Below are positions 24,650 through 33,206 of a DNA stretch of 64,000 bases, in pieces. Source of the DNA: Nonomuraea spiralis (lineage in GTDB: Bacteria > Actinomycetota > Actinomycetes > Streptosporangiales > Streptosporangiaceae); the NCBI RefSeq assembly GCF_014648435.1, contig NZ_BMRC01000012.1, forward strand, positions 186,001 to 250,000. The letters are read 5' to 3'. The translations under genes were made by a program, and so were the position numbers. How positions within the stretch are numbered: position 1 is the first letter of the stretch; every line of letters starts with the position of its first letter. The notes under the pieces are model-generated. The model had not been told where the DNA came from, searched no databases, and was given only the letters and a program-made list of their open reading frames with translations.

Positions 24650-25537
24650 TCAACTGATCACCCGGAGCGCACCGGGCTGGATCTCGCAGGTGACCGGCAC
24701 CGGGCCCACGCGTTCCCCGTCGGCGTACGCCACCACGTCGGCCGCTTCCAGCCGCACCCGCCGCGCCCGGCGCACCGAGACCGCCCGATGGCTCACGTGC
24801 GTGCCCCGGTAGACGCCGGGGAAGACGCGCAGGAACTCGCCCTTGGACACCGCGCCCACCATCATCACGTCCAGCAGGCCGTCGTCGGGCGAGGCGTCGG
24901 GGCACACGCGCATGCCGGCGCCGTACGAGCTGGTGTTGCCCACGGCGACCATCATGGCCTCCTGCTCGACCACCTCGTCGTCGTCGAGCGTGACCCGGAA
25001 CGGGATGGGCCGGAACGCGCGCAGCTCCTCGGCCACCGCCACCAGGTAACGGCCCTTGCCGGGCGGCCAGGTACGGCGGTTGGCGCGCTCGTTGACGCGC
25101 GAGTCGAAACCGCAGCACAGCACCCCGGCGAACAGCTCCTCCGACTCCCCCGCCCGCACGCGCGCCGCGTCGAGCGGCCGGGCCCGCATCCGCAACACGG
25201 TCCTGGCCGCGGCCAGCGGGTCGCGGTGGGCCAGGCCCAGGGCGGCGGCGATGTCGTTGCCGGTGCCGGCCGGGATGATGCCGAGCGGCACGTCGGTGCC
25301 CGCCACGGCCTGCACGGCCAGGTGGACCAGCCCGTCGCCGCCGAAGGCGACGAGCGCGTCGGGGCGCTCGGCGACGGCGGTGCACGCACGTTCGAGGGCG
25401 TCGGCGGCGTCGGAGCCGACGATCACCGACAGCTCGGCGCCTCCGGCCCGCAGGCGGCGGGCGACGGGTTCGAGCAGCCGCAGGGTACGCCCGCCGCGGG
25501 CGGCGGGGTTGACGAGCAGGGCGATTTGGGGGGCCAC
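24650..25537 (-). CDS. Diacylglycerol kinase family lipid kinase
   Basis: A 295-residue DagK/YegS-like lipid kinase that phosphorylates a membrane lipid with ATP. The N-terminal LLVNPAARGG, the nucleotide-binding FGGDGLVHLAVQ (about residues 68-80) and IPAGTGNDIA are diagnostic; a C-terminal beta domain (YADGERVGPVPVTCEI) completes the fold. It starts at a GTG 16 bp after tatC, so it belongs to the paf-tat-helY operon. Confidence 0.92.
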   Translation of the reverse strand: MAPQIALLVNPAARGGRTLRLLEPVARRLRAGGAELSVIVGSDAADALERACTAVAERPDALVAFGGDGLVHLAVQAVAGTDVPLGIIPAGTGNDIAAALGLAHRDPLAAARTVLRMRARPLDAARVRAGESEELFAGVLCCGFDSRVNERANRRTWPPGKGRYLVAVAEELRAFRPIPFRVTLDDDEVVEQEAMMVAVGNTSSYGAGMRVCPDASPDDGLLDVMMVGAVSKGEFLRVFPGVYRGTHVSHRAVSVRRARRVRLEAADVVAYADGERVGPVPVTCEIQPGALRVIS

Positions 25538-25553
25538 GCCCGGAACCTATCGC

Positions 25554-26423
25554 CTATCGCGCGTCGCCGGAATCCTCCGGCTCCGGCGGGACGTCGGCCA
25601 GCGGGGAGGCCTCGTCGTCGGACAGGTGGGAGAAGTCCTCGCCCGCGGGCCTGCGGCGCTCCCGCACGTACATGAAGAGCTCGGCGAGGAAGTACAGGAT
25701 GATCATCGGCGCGGCCAGCGCCATCATGGTGAGCGGGTCGCCACCGGGGGTGATGACCGCCCCGAACACGAACATCGCGAAGATCACCGTACGCCGGTGC
25801 TTCTTGACGGCCGCGTGGGACAGGACGCCGATGACGTTGAGGAAGACCAGCAGCAGCGGCAGCTCGAACGACACGCCGAAGATCAGCAACATGATCAGGA
25901 CGTAGTCGAGGTACTCGTCGATCGAGATCGTCGCGACGGTGTCCTCGAGCGAGAAGCTCAGCAGGATGCCGAGGCTGGTGTCCATGATCATGTAGGCCAG
26001 GCCCGCGCCGAACACGAACAGCGGGACCGCGAGACCCAGGAACGCGATCGAGTAGCGCTTCTCGTTGCGGTAGAGGGCCGGGGTGACGAAGGCCCAGATC
26101 TGGTAGAGCCAGACCGGTGAGGCCACCACGACGCCCACCATCGCCGAGACCTTCAGCGTGATGAAGAAGGACTGGAAGATGCCGTTGTAGACCAGGCTGC
26201 ACTTGTCGTTGAGCTGGTGCGACTGCGGTGTCTCGCAGTAGGGCGCGCGCAGCGCCTCCCACACCGGGTCGAACAGGATCCACCCGACGACGATGCCCAC
26301 GACGATCGCGAGAACCGCGATGAGCAACCTGTTGCGCAGTTCGCGCAGGTGCTCCATGAGCGGCATCCGGCCCTCGGGGTCGGGGGCCGATCCGGAATCG
26401 CTCGACCGTTTGAGCAGCGCCAT
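25554..26423 (-). CDS. tatC: Sec-independent protein translocase TatC
   Basis: A 289-residue integral membrane protein that recognises twin-arginine signal peptides. The cytoplasmic N-terminus contains MPLMEHLRELRNRLL, the classic TatC entry motif, followed by six membrane segments and the conserved FGVSFELPLLLVFL. A hydrophilic acidic tail of about 45 residues ends the protein. It lies 32 bp downstream of tatA in the same operon; no tatB is adjacent, as expected for actinomycetes with a distant tatB. Confidence 0.96.
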   Translation of the reverse strand: MALLKRSSDSGSAPDPEGRMPLMEHLRELRNRLLIAVLAIVVGIVVGWILFDPVWEALRAPYCETPQSHQLNDKCSLVYNGIFQSFFITLKVSAMVGVVVASPVWLYQIWAFVTPALYRNEKRYSIAFLGLAVPLFVFGAGLAYMIMDTSLGILLSFSLEDTVATISIDEYLDYVLIMLLIFGVSFELPLLLVFLNVIGVLSHAAVKKHRRTVIFAMFVFGAVITPGGDPLTMMALAAPMIILYFLAELFMYVRERRRPAGEDFSHLSDDEASPLADVPPEPEDSGDAR

Positions 26424-26455
26424 TCGCAGTCCAGGGTGAGGAGGAGGAACGGGGG

Positions 26456-26812
26456 TCAGGCTTGCTTGTCGGCCTGGGCGGCGCCGGCGCGCAGGCGGGC
26501 GGCCTGCTCCTCCAGCTGGCGGGCCTGCTCCTCGACCGACGGCGCGGGAGCGGGAGCCGGGGCGGGGGCGGCGTTGATCGGCTGCGGCGCGGCCTGCTGC
26601 TGCGGGGCCGGAGCCGGAGCCTGGGCCGGCTGGGCCTGGACGGTGGTGTGGGGCGTGTCGTCGTCGTCATCGCGGAGCTTGGCGGTCTCCGACTTGAAGA
26701 TGCGCAGCGACCTGCCGACACCTCTGGCCACGTCGGGCAGCTTCTTGGCACCGAACAGCAGGACGAGCACGCCTGCGATGATCAGGAGCTCGGGAACTCC
26801 AAGGTTCGACAT
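26456..26812 (-). CDS. tatA: Twin-arginine translocase subunit TatA
   Basis: A 118-residue TatA: one N-terminal membrane helix (LIIAGVLVLLFGAKKLPDVARG with the FGxKKLP hinge), an amphipathic helix, then an unusually long Pro/Ala/Gln-rich low-complexity tail (PAPAPAPAP) ending in a short Glu/Arg helix. It forms the pore of the Tat system with TatC. The low-complexity tail is longer than in most TatA proteins. Confidence 0.95.
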   Translation of the reverse strand: MSNLGVPELLIIAGVLVLLFGAKKLPDVARGVGRSLRIFKSETAKLRDDDDDTPHTTVQAQPAQAPAPAPQQQAAPQPINAAPAPAPAPAPSVEEQARQLEEQAARLRAGAAQADKQA

Positions 26813-26825
26813 GAAACGTCCTTTA

Positions 26826-27044
26826 TCAGCGAGTGCCGGTCTTCAGCCCCGATGGTACGCCCCCGAGGCCCGTGGTCTCATCCTCCTGAGACGTCAATCT
26901 GCGCATTTCCGACTCCAGGCGCGACTTCGCCGCGGCGACCTCCCTGCTCAGCGCCCGCGCCGCGGCGGCGGCCCGGGCACCGGTCACGCCGAGCACCACC
27001 AGCCCCGCCAGGATCAGCCCGGCGGCCAAGAAGATCCACGTCAT
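26826..27044 (-). CDS. Small membrane protein between pafC and tatA
   Basis: A 72-residue protein with one N-terminal membrane helix (TWIFLAAGLILAGLVVLGVTG) and a charged helical tail (SREVAAAKSRLESEMRRLTSQ), the build of TatB-like or DUF-type anchors. The ATG (27042-27044) overlaps the pafC stop as ATGA. It lies 13 bp before tatA. It could be a TatB-like helper, but it lacks the Gly-Pro hinge of TatB, so I leave it unnamed. Confidence 0.7.
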   Translation of the reverse strand: MTWIFLAAGLILAGLVVLGVTGARAAAAARALSREVAAAKSRLESEMRRLTSQEDETTGLGGVPSGLKTGTR

Positions 27045-28012
27045 GACTGCTGAGCGTACAGGCCGAGGGCCCGCTCGGCCTCCTCGCGCACGGTCTCGGC
27101 CATCCGCGGCGGCGAGACGACCCGGCCGGTGTCGCCCAGCCGCAGCGCCAGCTTGACGATCCACTCCTCGTCACGCGCCCGCAACGTGATTTTCAGCCGT
27201 CCTTCACCCAGCTCGGCGACCTCCTCGCACGGGTAGTACTCGGCCACCCACCGCCCGGCGGCGCTGACCTCCAGCTCGACCAGCTCGTCGGTCGGCGAGG
27301 GACGGAAGACGCCCTGGGTGACGTCGATCGGCTCGGCCCCGGCGGGCGGGTCGGCGGGCACGTCGAGCACGTCGACGCCGAGCACCCGGTCGAGCCGGAA
27401 CAGCCGCATGGCCTCGGCCCGGTAGCACCAGCCCTCCAGGTACGTGCGGCCGTCGACGACCACCACCCGGGTCGGGTCGACCTCGCGCGGGGTGACCTCG
27501 TCGCGCCCCGGCACGTAGTAGCGCAGCGAGAGCCGGCGCCGGGCGGTCAGCCCCTCGCGCACCCGGCCGAGCGCGTCGGGGGCGGCCTCGACGTCGAAGG
27601 CGACCTGGCTGCTGACGGTGGCCGCGCCCTCGCCCGCGGCGCGCTCCAGCTTGGCCACCACGCGCGACAGCGCGTCACCGGCGGCCTGGACCCCGGCCAG
27701 CTCGGGCGTGGCGGCCAGCATCCGCAACGCGACCAGCAGCGCGCTGGCCTCGTCGATGCCGAGCCGCAGGGGCCTGGCGATGGTGTCGGCGTTGTCGATG
27801 AGGATCTCGCCGCCGTCCCAGGAGACGTCGATGAGGTCGCCGGGGGTGTGGCCGGGCAGGCCGCACATCCACACGAGCTGCAGGTCGTCGATGAGCTGCT
27901 TCTCGCTCAGCCCGAACACCTCGGCCACCTCGCCGACCTGCGCCCCCGGGTGGGACATCAGGTACGGCACCAGCGACAGCAGCCTGGGCAGCCGGTCAGC
28001 CGAACCGCTCAT
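27041..28012 (-). CDS. pafC: WYL-domain transcriptional regulator PafC
   Basis: A 323-residue WYL protein with an N-terminal winged helix (VGEVAEVFGLSEKQLIDDLQLVWMCGLPG), a WYL sensor domain (REVDPTRVVVVDGRTYLEGWCYRAEAMRLFRLDRV) and a WCX domain at the C-terminus. With PafB it forms the PafBC activator of the DNA-damage response in mycobacteria. It overlaps pafB by ATGA, as expected for a heterodimer partner. Confidence 0.92.
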   Translation of the reverse strand: MSGSADRLPRLLSLVPYLMSHPGAQVGEVAEVFGLSEKQLIDDLQLVWMCGLPGHTPGDLIDVSWDGGEILIDNADTIARPLRLGIDEASALLVALRMLAATPELAGVQAAGDALSRVVAKLERAAGEGAATVSSQVAFDVEAAPDALGRVREGLTARRRLSLRYYVPGRDEVTPREVDPTRVVVVDGRTYLEGWCYRAEAMRLFRLDRVLGVDVLDVPADPPAGAEPIDVTQGVFRPSPTDELVELEVSAAGRWVAEYYPCEEVAELGEGRLKITLRARDEEWIVKLALRLGDTGRVVSPPRMAETVREEAERALGLYAQQS

Positions 28013-28971
28013 GCCAGGGTTCCCTTCAGTCTGCGGATGACGGCCTCGCGGGCGTCGGGCGGCCCGGTCACCTCGACGTCGCCGCCGAGGCTGGCCATCC
28101 AGCCCGCGAGGCGCTCGGGGTCGGTGAAGGCCAGCTCGGCCTCGTCCCAGCCGCCCTCTCCCGGGCGTACGGTCCTGGCGAGCTGGCGCAGCCCCTCGCA
28201 CGCGCCCTGGCGCACCCGGATCACCGCGACGCGCTCGTCCATGGGCTCCTCGGGGAAGCCGACCATGGCCCGCAGGTCGACGCCGTGGGGGACCTCGACC
28301 GTGCCGGGGCGGCCGACGGCGGTGACCTGGCCGGCGATGCGGCTGAGGCGGAAGGCGCGCGGCGCGTCGCGGTCGCGGTCGAACCCGGCCAGGTACCAGC
28401 GTCCGCGCCGGCTGACCACGCCCCAGGGCTCGACGGTGCGGGCGCGTACGGTCTCGCTGCCGGAGGCGCGGTAGTCGAAGCGCACCACGCGGCGGTCGCG
28501 TACGGCGTCCCACAGGGCGGGGAAGGCCGGGTCGCGGGTGTCGACGCGCAGTTCGAGCGCGCCGCCGCCGATCGGGTCGCCGACGGGCTCGTGGGTGGCC
28601 ACGCCGGCGGCGCGCAGCTTCAGCAGCGCCCCCGAGGCGGCCTCGGCCAGGCTGGCCCGCTGCCACACCTGCGCGGCCAGGCCGAGCACGGCGGCCTCGT
28701 CGGCCTCCAGGGTGATCTCCGGCAGCTCGTACGACTGGCGCTCGATCCGGTAGCCCGGCTCGTCCTCCCACGGGTCGCGTACGACGTCGATGGGGATGCC
28801 GATCTCGCGCAGCTCGTTCTTGTCGCGTTCGAACATGCGCTGGAACGCCTCGTCGCCGTCCCGGTCGTAGCCGGGCACCGCGTGGCGGATCTGCTCGGCC
28901 GACAGCGGGCGCCGGGTGGCGAGCAGGCAGATCACCAGATTCAGCAACCGCTCGGTCTTACGGCGCGACAT
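28009..28971 (-). CDS. pafB: WYL-domain transcriptional regulator PafB
   Basis: A 320-residue WYL protein: N-terminal helix-turn-helix (SRRKTERLLNLVICLLATRRPLSAEQIRH), WYL domain (TVEPWGVVSRRGRWYLAGFDRDRDAPRAFRLSRI) and C-terminal WCX domain. It pairs with PafC to activate DNA-repair genes. The ATG at 28969-28971 was chosen because AAGGAGG lies 10 nt upstream; a GTG 9 nt earlier would overlap that ribosome site. It heads a seven-gene operon running to helY. Confidence 0.92.
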   Translation of the reverse strand: MSRRKTERLLNLVICLLATRRPLSAEQIRHAVPGYDRDGDEAFQRMFERDKNELREIGIPIDVVRDPWEDEPGYRIERQSYELPEITLEADEAAVLGLAAQVWQRASLAEAASGALLKLRAAGVATHEPVGDPIGGGALELRVDTRDPAFPALWDAVRDRRVVRFDYRASGSETVRARTVEPWGVVSRRGRWYLAGFDRDRDAPRAFRLSRIAGQVTAVGRPGTVEVPHGVDLRAMVGFPEEPMDERVAVIRVRQGACEGLRQLARTVRPGEGGWDEAELAFTDPERLAGWMASLGGDVEVTGPPDAREAVIRRLKGTLA

Positions 28972-29009
28972 CTGCCTCACTCCTCCTTCATCGACGCTAC
29001 CCTGCCCCC

Positions 29010-30077
29010 GTGATCAGATGGCGCAAGGGCGAGGTTGTCCGGATCCGACGCGAGTGGCCGGGAGCGGTGGAACTGGATGTCGCCGTCCCCGAAGGTGAGT
29101 GCCGGGCACTGGCCTACCCCCCGTTGGTGGGCCGCCCGGAACCCGGTGACGAGGTGCTGCTCAACACGACCGCACTCGCGATGGGTCTCGGTACGGGAGG
29201 TTACGCCATGGTGGTGGCCGTCCCGAACCGTTTGCCGCAAGATCCGCAGGGTCCGGGGCACCTGGTGAAGGCTCGATACACCCCGCTGCAGGCCACGGTC
29301 CTGGGCGCTGACGAGCAGGATTCCGAGTTCCACGAGGTTCTGAGCGAGGCCGACGACCTGGCGGGGATGCCGGTGATCGTGGCCGATCTGCATTCCGCGC
29401 TGGCCCCGATCCTCGCCGGTCTGTACGACGGCGCCCCCGGCGTCCGGGTCGCGTACGTGATGCAGGACGGCGGCGCGCTGCCCGCGTGGTTCTCGATGTC
29501 GGCGGCCCGGCTGCGCGAGACCGGCTGGCTGGCCGGGGTCGTGACGACGGGCCAGTCCTTCGGCGGCGACGTCGAGGCGGTCACCGTCCACACCGGGCTG
29601 CTGGCGGCCAGGCACGTGCTGGCGGCCGACGTGGCGGTGGTCGCCCAGGGTCCCGGCAACCTGGGCACGGGCACCCGCTGGGGCTTCTCGGGCGTGTCGG
29701 CGGGCGAGGCGGTCAACGCCGCCGGGGTGCTGCGCGGCAGGCCGGTGGCGGCGCTGCGGGTCAGCGAGGGCGACGCCCGCGAGCGGCACGTCGGCGTCTC
29801 CCACCACTCGCTGACCGCCTACGGCCGGGTCGCGCTGTCGCCGGCCGACGTGGCGGTGCCCGAACTGCCCGGCGCGTTCGGCGAGCGGGTGCGCGACCAG
29901 GCCGAGCTGCTGGCCGTACGGCACCGCCTGGTGTCCGTGCCCGTGGACGGCCTGCACGAGGCGCTGCGCGCGGCTCCCGTGAAGCTGTCCACCATGGGCA
30001 GGGGCCTGGAGGAGGACCTGGCCTACTTCCTGGCCTCGGCGGCGGCGGGCAGGCTGGCGGCCTCGCTGCTGTCGTAG
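29010..30077 (+). CDS. DUF3866 family protein
   Basis: A 355-residue protein of the DUF3866 family, conserved near paf genes in actinomycetes, function unknown. The N-terminal 60 residues form a small beta domain (VVRIRREWPGAVELDVAVPEG), followed by an alpha/beta domain with Gly-rich VAQGPGNLGTGTRWGFSG. TACCCT (28998-29003) plus 6 nt before the GTG indicates a leaderless message. The gene is divergent from pafB with only 38 bp between starts. Its 3' end overlaps the convergent DUF3291 gene by 55 bp. Confidence 0.9.
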   Translation: MIRWRKGEVVRIRREWPGAVELDVAVPEGECRALAYPPLVGRPEPGDEVLLNTTALAMGLGTGGYAMVVAVPNRLPQDPQGPGHLVKARYTPLQATVLGADEQDSEFHEVLSEADDLAGMPVIVADLHSALAPILAGLYDGAPGVRVAYVMQDGGALPAWFSMSAARLRETGWLAGVVTTGQSFGGDVEAVTVHTGLLAARHVLAADVAVVAQGPGNLGTGTRWGFSGVSAGEAVNAAGVLRGRPVAALRVSEGDARERHVGVSHHSLTAYGRVALSPADVAVPELPGAFGERVRDQAELLAVRHRLVSVPVDGLHEALRAAPVKLSTMGRGLEEDLAYFLASAAAGRLAASLLS

Positions 30078-30502
30078 GAGTCCTTGAACGTGAACGCCTC
30101 GGGGCCCGGACCGTCGGCCCTGAGGCGTTCCAGCCGTGCCATGCCCTCGGCCAGCGAGGGAATGTGCCCCTCGGGCACCCACCACATCACCATGTACGGC
30201 TCGGCCGCGCGCAGGAACCACTCCCTGCGCCGGCGCAGCACGCCCAGGTGGACGCTGCGGTAGGCGTAGTCCCACAGGGTCTCCAGTGACTCCCACAGCG
30301 AGAAGTTGATCAGCAGGTGGTCGCCGTAGTCGTGCAGCACGGTGGCGGTCGGGTCGGACTCGCTCTCCTTCAGCCGCCACACGAAGCCGGGCGACTCGTC
30401 GGCGACGGCGTTGACGGGTTCGAGCAGGGCGACGAACTCGGCGAGCTCGGGGGCGTCGATGGGCGCGCGCAGGTGCGCGACGTTCAGCTGGGCCAGATGC
30501 AT
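30023..30502 (-). CDS. DUF3291 domain protein
   Basis: A 159-residue protein related to antibiotic-biosynthesis monooxygenase-like (ABM fold) DUF3291 proteins: LAQLNVAHLRAPIDAPELAEFV, PGFVWRL, NFSLWESLETLWDYAYRS, and the paired Trp in YMVMWWVPEGHIPSLAEG. The biochemical role of the family is unknown. The last 18 codons overlap DUF3866 on the opposite strand. Confidence 0.88.
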   Translation of the reverse strand: MHLAQLNVAHLRAPIDAPELAEFVALLEPVNAVADESPGFVWRLKESESDPTATVLHDYGDHLLINFSLWESLETLWDYAYRSVHLGVLRRRREWFLRAAEPYMVMWWVPEGHIPSLAEGMARLERLRADGPGPEAFTFKDSYDSSEAASLPAAAEARK

Positions 30503-30534
30503 GGGCTCAGCACACCACCACTCCGCCTTCTATG

Positions 30535-31179
30535 TCAATCTTCATTTGTTTTAGAAAGGGAGACGCAGCACTCCCCCGGCCTCGGATCCAGCCGCGCCCG
30601 GCCCGGGTTCTCGCCCATGCCCTCCAGCAGCCCCTGGCACAGCGCCAGGTTCATCGAGCACACCAGTAGCGGCTGCTCCCGCGCCAGCGCGTGGAAGGGG
30701 CAGTTGCGCAGCCGCAGCGCGCCGCCCTCGTCGTAGGGCTCGTAGCCGCGCCCGCGCAGCACCCGGTCCACGGGCTCGCCAGGATGCCGCCTGCCGATGC
30801 GCGCGCCCGCCCCCCGGGCCAGCTCCTCGGCCTGCTCCTCGGCGCCCAGCAGCTCCACGACACCGGCCAGCACCGAGGCGGGGGTGGCGTAGTCGCGCGG
30901 CGGCAGGCTGACCGACCGCTCGCCCCTGGCCCTGCGGTAGACCTTGGCCGGACGGCCGCTGCCCGGCCCCTTCTTGTCCGGGGCGCGAAAGCCGCTCTCC
31001 AGCAGGCCGGCCTCGACGAGCTTGTCCAGGTGGTGGCCGGCCAGCGTCCTGGACACGCCCGCGGCCTCGGCGGCCTCGCCCCTGCCGACGTCGCCGCCGC
31101 CGGCCGTCACGGCCTCGTACAGGCTGCGGCGGACGGGGTCGTGCAACAGGCCGAGTGCCTGGAGGTCGTCACTGCTCAC
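30535..31179 (-). CDS. ArsR/SufR-like regulator with probable iron-sulfur ligands
   Basis: A 214-residue helix-turn-helix regulator (GEAAEAAGVSRTLAGHHLDKLVEAGLL, residues 35-60). The C-terminal domain has Cys160, Cys174, Cys181 and a Cys204-Cys205 pair in a SufR-like spacing, where three Cys hold a [4Fe-4S] or [2Fe-2S] cluster used to sense iron or oxidation. The start is GTG 31179. No suf operon is adjacent, so its targets are elsewhere or include the neighbouring DUF3291 gene. Confidence 0.85.
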   Translation of the reverse strand: MSSDDLQALGLLHDPVRRSLYEAVTAGGGDVGRGEAAEAAGVSRTLAGHHLDKLVEAGLLESGFRAPDKKGPGSGRPAKVYRRARGERSVSLPPRDYATPASVLAGVVELLGAEEQAEELARGAGARIGRRHPGEPVDRVLRGRGYEPYDEGGALRLRNCPFHALAREQPLLVCSMNLALCQGLLEGMGENPGRARLDPRPGECCVSLSKTNED

Positions 31180-31198
31180 AGCCGGAGTCTACGGAGGC

Positions 31199-32098
31199 TC
31201 AGTAGGCGGCGAGGACGTCCACGACGAACACGAGGGTGTCGGTGCCCTTGATCCCGTACGCGGGATGGCCCGGGGCGCCGTAGCCGTAGGCGGGCGGGAC
31301 GATCATCAGCACCCGGCTGCCGACCGGCACCCCGACCAGCGCCTTGTCCCAGCCCTTGATCACGGTGCCGTCGCCGATCTTGAACGCCTTGGGGCGGCCG
31401 GCCGGCCAGGTCGCGTCGAAGACCCGCCGCCGCTCCCAGATCGTGCCCTCGTACTGGGTGACCAGGAGCTGCCCCGCCTGTGCAGGGCTCCCGTCGCCGC
31501 GCGCGAGCACCCTCGACTCGAAGCCGTGCGGCGGCGCGGCGTCCGGGATCGACACCTCCGGACGGGCGCCGCCGCTCACCCGTACGCCCTCCAGCGACCC
31601 GCCGAGCCCCTCGACCGAGGCGCCCTTGTGGTGTGCGCCCAGGATGTCCACGACGTAGAACAGGTCGTCCTCCGGGCCGATGCCGCGCGGCGGGTTCGTG
31701 CCGAAGCCCTGCTCGGGCGGGATGGCCGCGATCACCCGGCTGCCCACCGTACGGCCCCGCAGCGCCCGGTCCAGCCCCGGCAGCAGCCCGCCCACCGGGA
31801 AGGCCGCCGGGGTGCCGCGGTTGAAGCTGGAGTCGACCAGGCGGTTGTCCCGGCCGTCCCACACGTGGGCGGTGTACTGGACGATCGCCACGTCGTCGTC
31901 GCCGAGCCGGGAGCCCTTGCCCGTGGTCAGCTCATCGATCCGCAGGTCGGCGGCGGGTCTGCCGCCGGGGAAGACGATCTCCGGTCTGGCTCCGAAGGCG
32001 CCGCCCACCTTGAGGTCGAGGTCGCCCGCCGTCGTGCTCGTGCACCCGGCCAGCAGGAGCAGCGACACCAGCGGCGGCACGATCGTACGGCGGCGCAT
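31199..32098 (-). CDS. Secreted FKBP-type peptidyl-prolyl isomerase lipoprotein
   Basis: A 299-residue lipoprotein (lipobox LLLAGC near residue 19) with two FKBP domains. The C-terminal one ends with GVPVGSRVLMIVPPAYGYG and VFVVDVLAAY; the N-terminal one has PGLDRALRGRTVGSRVIAAIPPEQGFG. It would catalyse proline isomerisation and help secreted proteins fold outside the membrane. GGGGAGG precedes the ATG at 32098. It is a paralogue of the next upstream gene and probably arose by tandem duplication. Confidence 0.92.
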   Translation of the reverse strand: MRRRTIVPPLVSLLLLAGCTSTTAGDLDLKVGGAFGARPEIVFPGGRPAADLRIDELTTGKGSRLGDDDVAIVQYTAHVWDGRDNRLVDSSFNRGTPAAFPVGGLLPGLDRALRGRTVGSRVIAAIPPEQGFGTNPPRGIGPEDDLFYVVDILGAHHKGASVEGLGGSLEGVRVSGGARPEVSIPDAAPPHGFESRVLARGDGSPAQAGQLLVTQYEGTIWERRRVFDATWPAGRPKAFKIGDGTVIKGWDKALVGVPVGSRVLMIVPPAYGYGAPGHPAYGIKGTDTLVFVVDVLAAY

Positions 32099-32177
32099 CG
32101 GTCCTCCCCACGACGGAGCGGCCCGGCGGCGAGACGCCACCGGGCCACGAGATGCTACCGCGTCGTCAGACCGGCCG

Positions 32178-33119
32178 TCAGGAGGCCGCCAGCACGTCCA
32201 CCACGAACACCAGCGTGCTCTTGGCGGGGATGTTGTCCTGGGCCTGGTCGCCGTAGCCGAGGTCCGGCGGGATGCTCATGACGACCCGGCTGCCGACCGG
32301 CACCCCGGCCAGGCCCTTCTGCCAGCCCTGGATGACGTTGGCGAGCGGGAAATCGGCCGGCTGGCCGCGCTCCCAGCTGGAGTCGAACTGCTTGTCGGTG
32401 CCCCAGATCTTGCCCGTGTAGTGGACCGAGAGCGTCTGGGTGGGCAGCACCTTGGCGCCCGTGCCCTGGATCAGGGTCTTGACCACGAGCTCCTTGGACG
32501 GCTTCTCGTCGGTCTTGGTAGTCAGCGTCGGGGCCTTGTCGCCGCCGGGGCTGACGACCTTGACGCCCTTGAGGCTCTCGCCGGTCTCCTTGCCGGTGGC
32601 CGCCTTCAGCGCGGCTGGCCGGGCGCCGACCACGTCGAGCACGAACACCTTCGTCGGCTCGGCGCCGGCCGTGGCCTGCCCCTGCGGCACCGAGTCGTTG
32701 GCCAGCACGGCCAGCAGCCGGCCGCCGTGCTTGACCTTGGTGAAGCCCTCCTGGAGCACCTGCGGGAGCTGCTCGTTGACCGGGACGGTCTCGGGCTGCT
32801 TGGTGTCGTAGGAGGAGCCCTGGATCGCGTTGCCCTTGCCGTCCCAGTTGTAGACGGTCAGGTTGACGATCAGCTTGTCGCCCGACTTGACCTCCGGGCC
32901 GGTGCCCTGCTGGATCACCTCATAGGAGGACTTCGTCGCGGGCGAGCCGGCGGGGAAGGTCACCGTGGGCTTGGCGCCCATGTTCCCGGTGACCTTGAGC
33001 CCGGCCGAGCCGCCGGTGCTGGTGGCGGCGCCTCCGTTCGCCCCGGCGTCGGAGTCGCCGCACGCGGCGGCGAAGAAGATCAAAGGCACGGCTGCCAGTA
33101 CGGCCAGAGCGCGGCGCAT
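32178..33119 (-). CDS. Secreted FKBP-type peptidyl-prolyl isomerase lipoprotein (paralogue)
   Basis: A 313-residue lipoprotein with lipobox FAAAC, a Ser/Gly/Ala linker and two FKBP domains. The C-terminal domain (SVHYTGKIWGTDKQFDSSWERGQPADFPL, VPVGSRVVMSIPPDLGYG) keeps active-site-type residues; the N-terminal domain is more diverged. GAGGGA precedes the ATG. It lies 87 bp after pafA, a common actinomycete arrangement. Confidence 0.92.
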   Translation of the reverse strand: MRRALAVLAAVPLIFFAAACGDSDAGANGGAATSTGGSAGLKVTGNMGAKPTVTFPAGSPATKSSYEVIQQGTGPEVKSGDKLIVNLTVYNWDGKGNAIQGSSYDTKQPETVPVNEQLPQVLQEGFTKVKHGGRLLAVLANDSVPQGQATAGAEPTKVFVLDVVGARPAALKAATGKETGESLKGVKVVSPGGDKAPTLTTKTDEKPSKELVVKTLIQGTGAKVLPTQTLSVHYTGKIWGTDKQFDSSWERGQPADFPLANVIQGWQKGLAGVPVGSRVVMSIPPDLGYGDQAQDNIPAKSTLVFVVDVLAAS

Positions 33120-33206
33120 GGATTTCCCTCGGAAAGACGTCAGATTCGCGTCACCTTACCTGACTTCGAGGTAGGGCCGGGGTAAACACCACGCCCCGGC
33201 CGTGCC

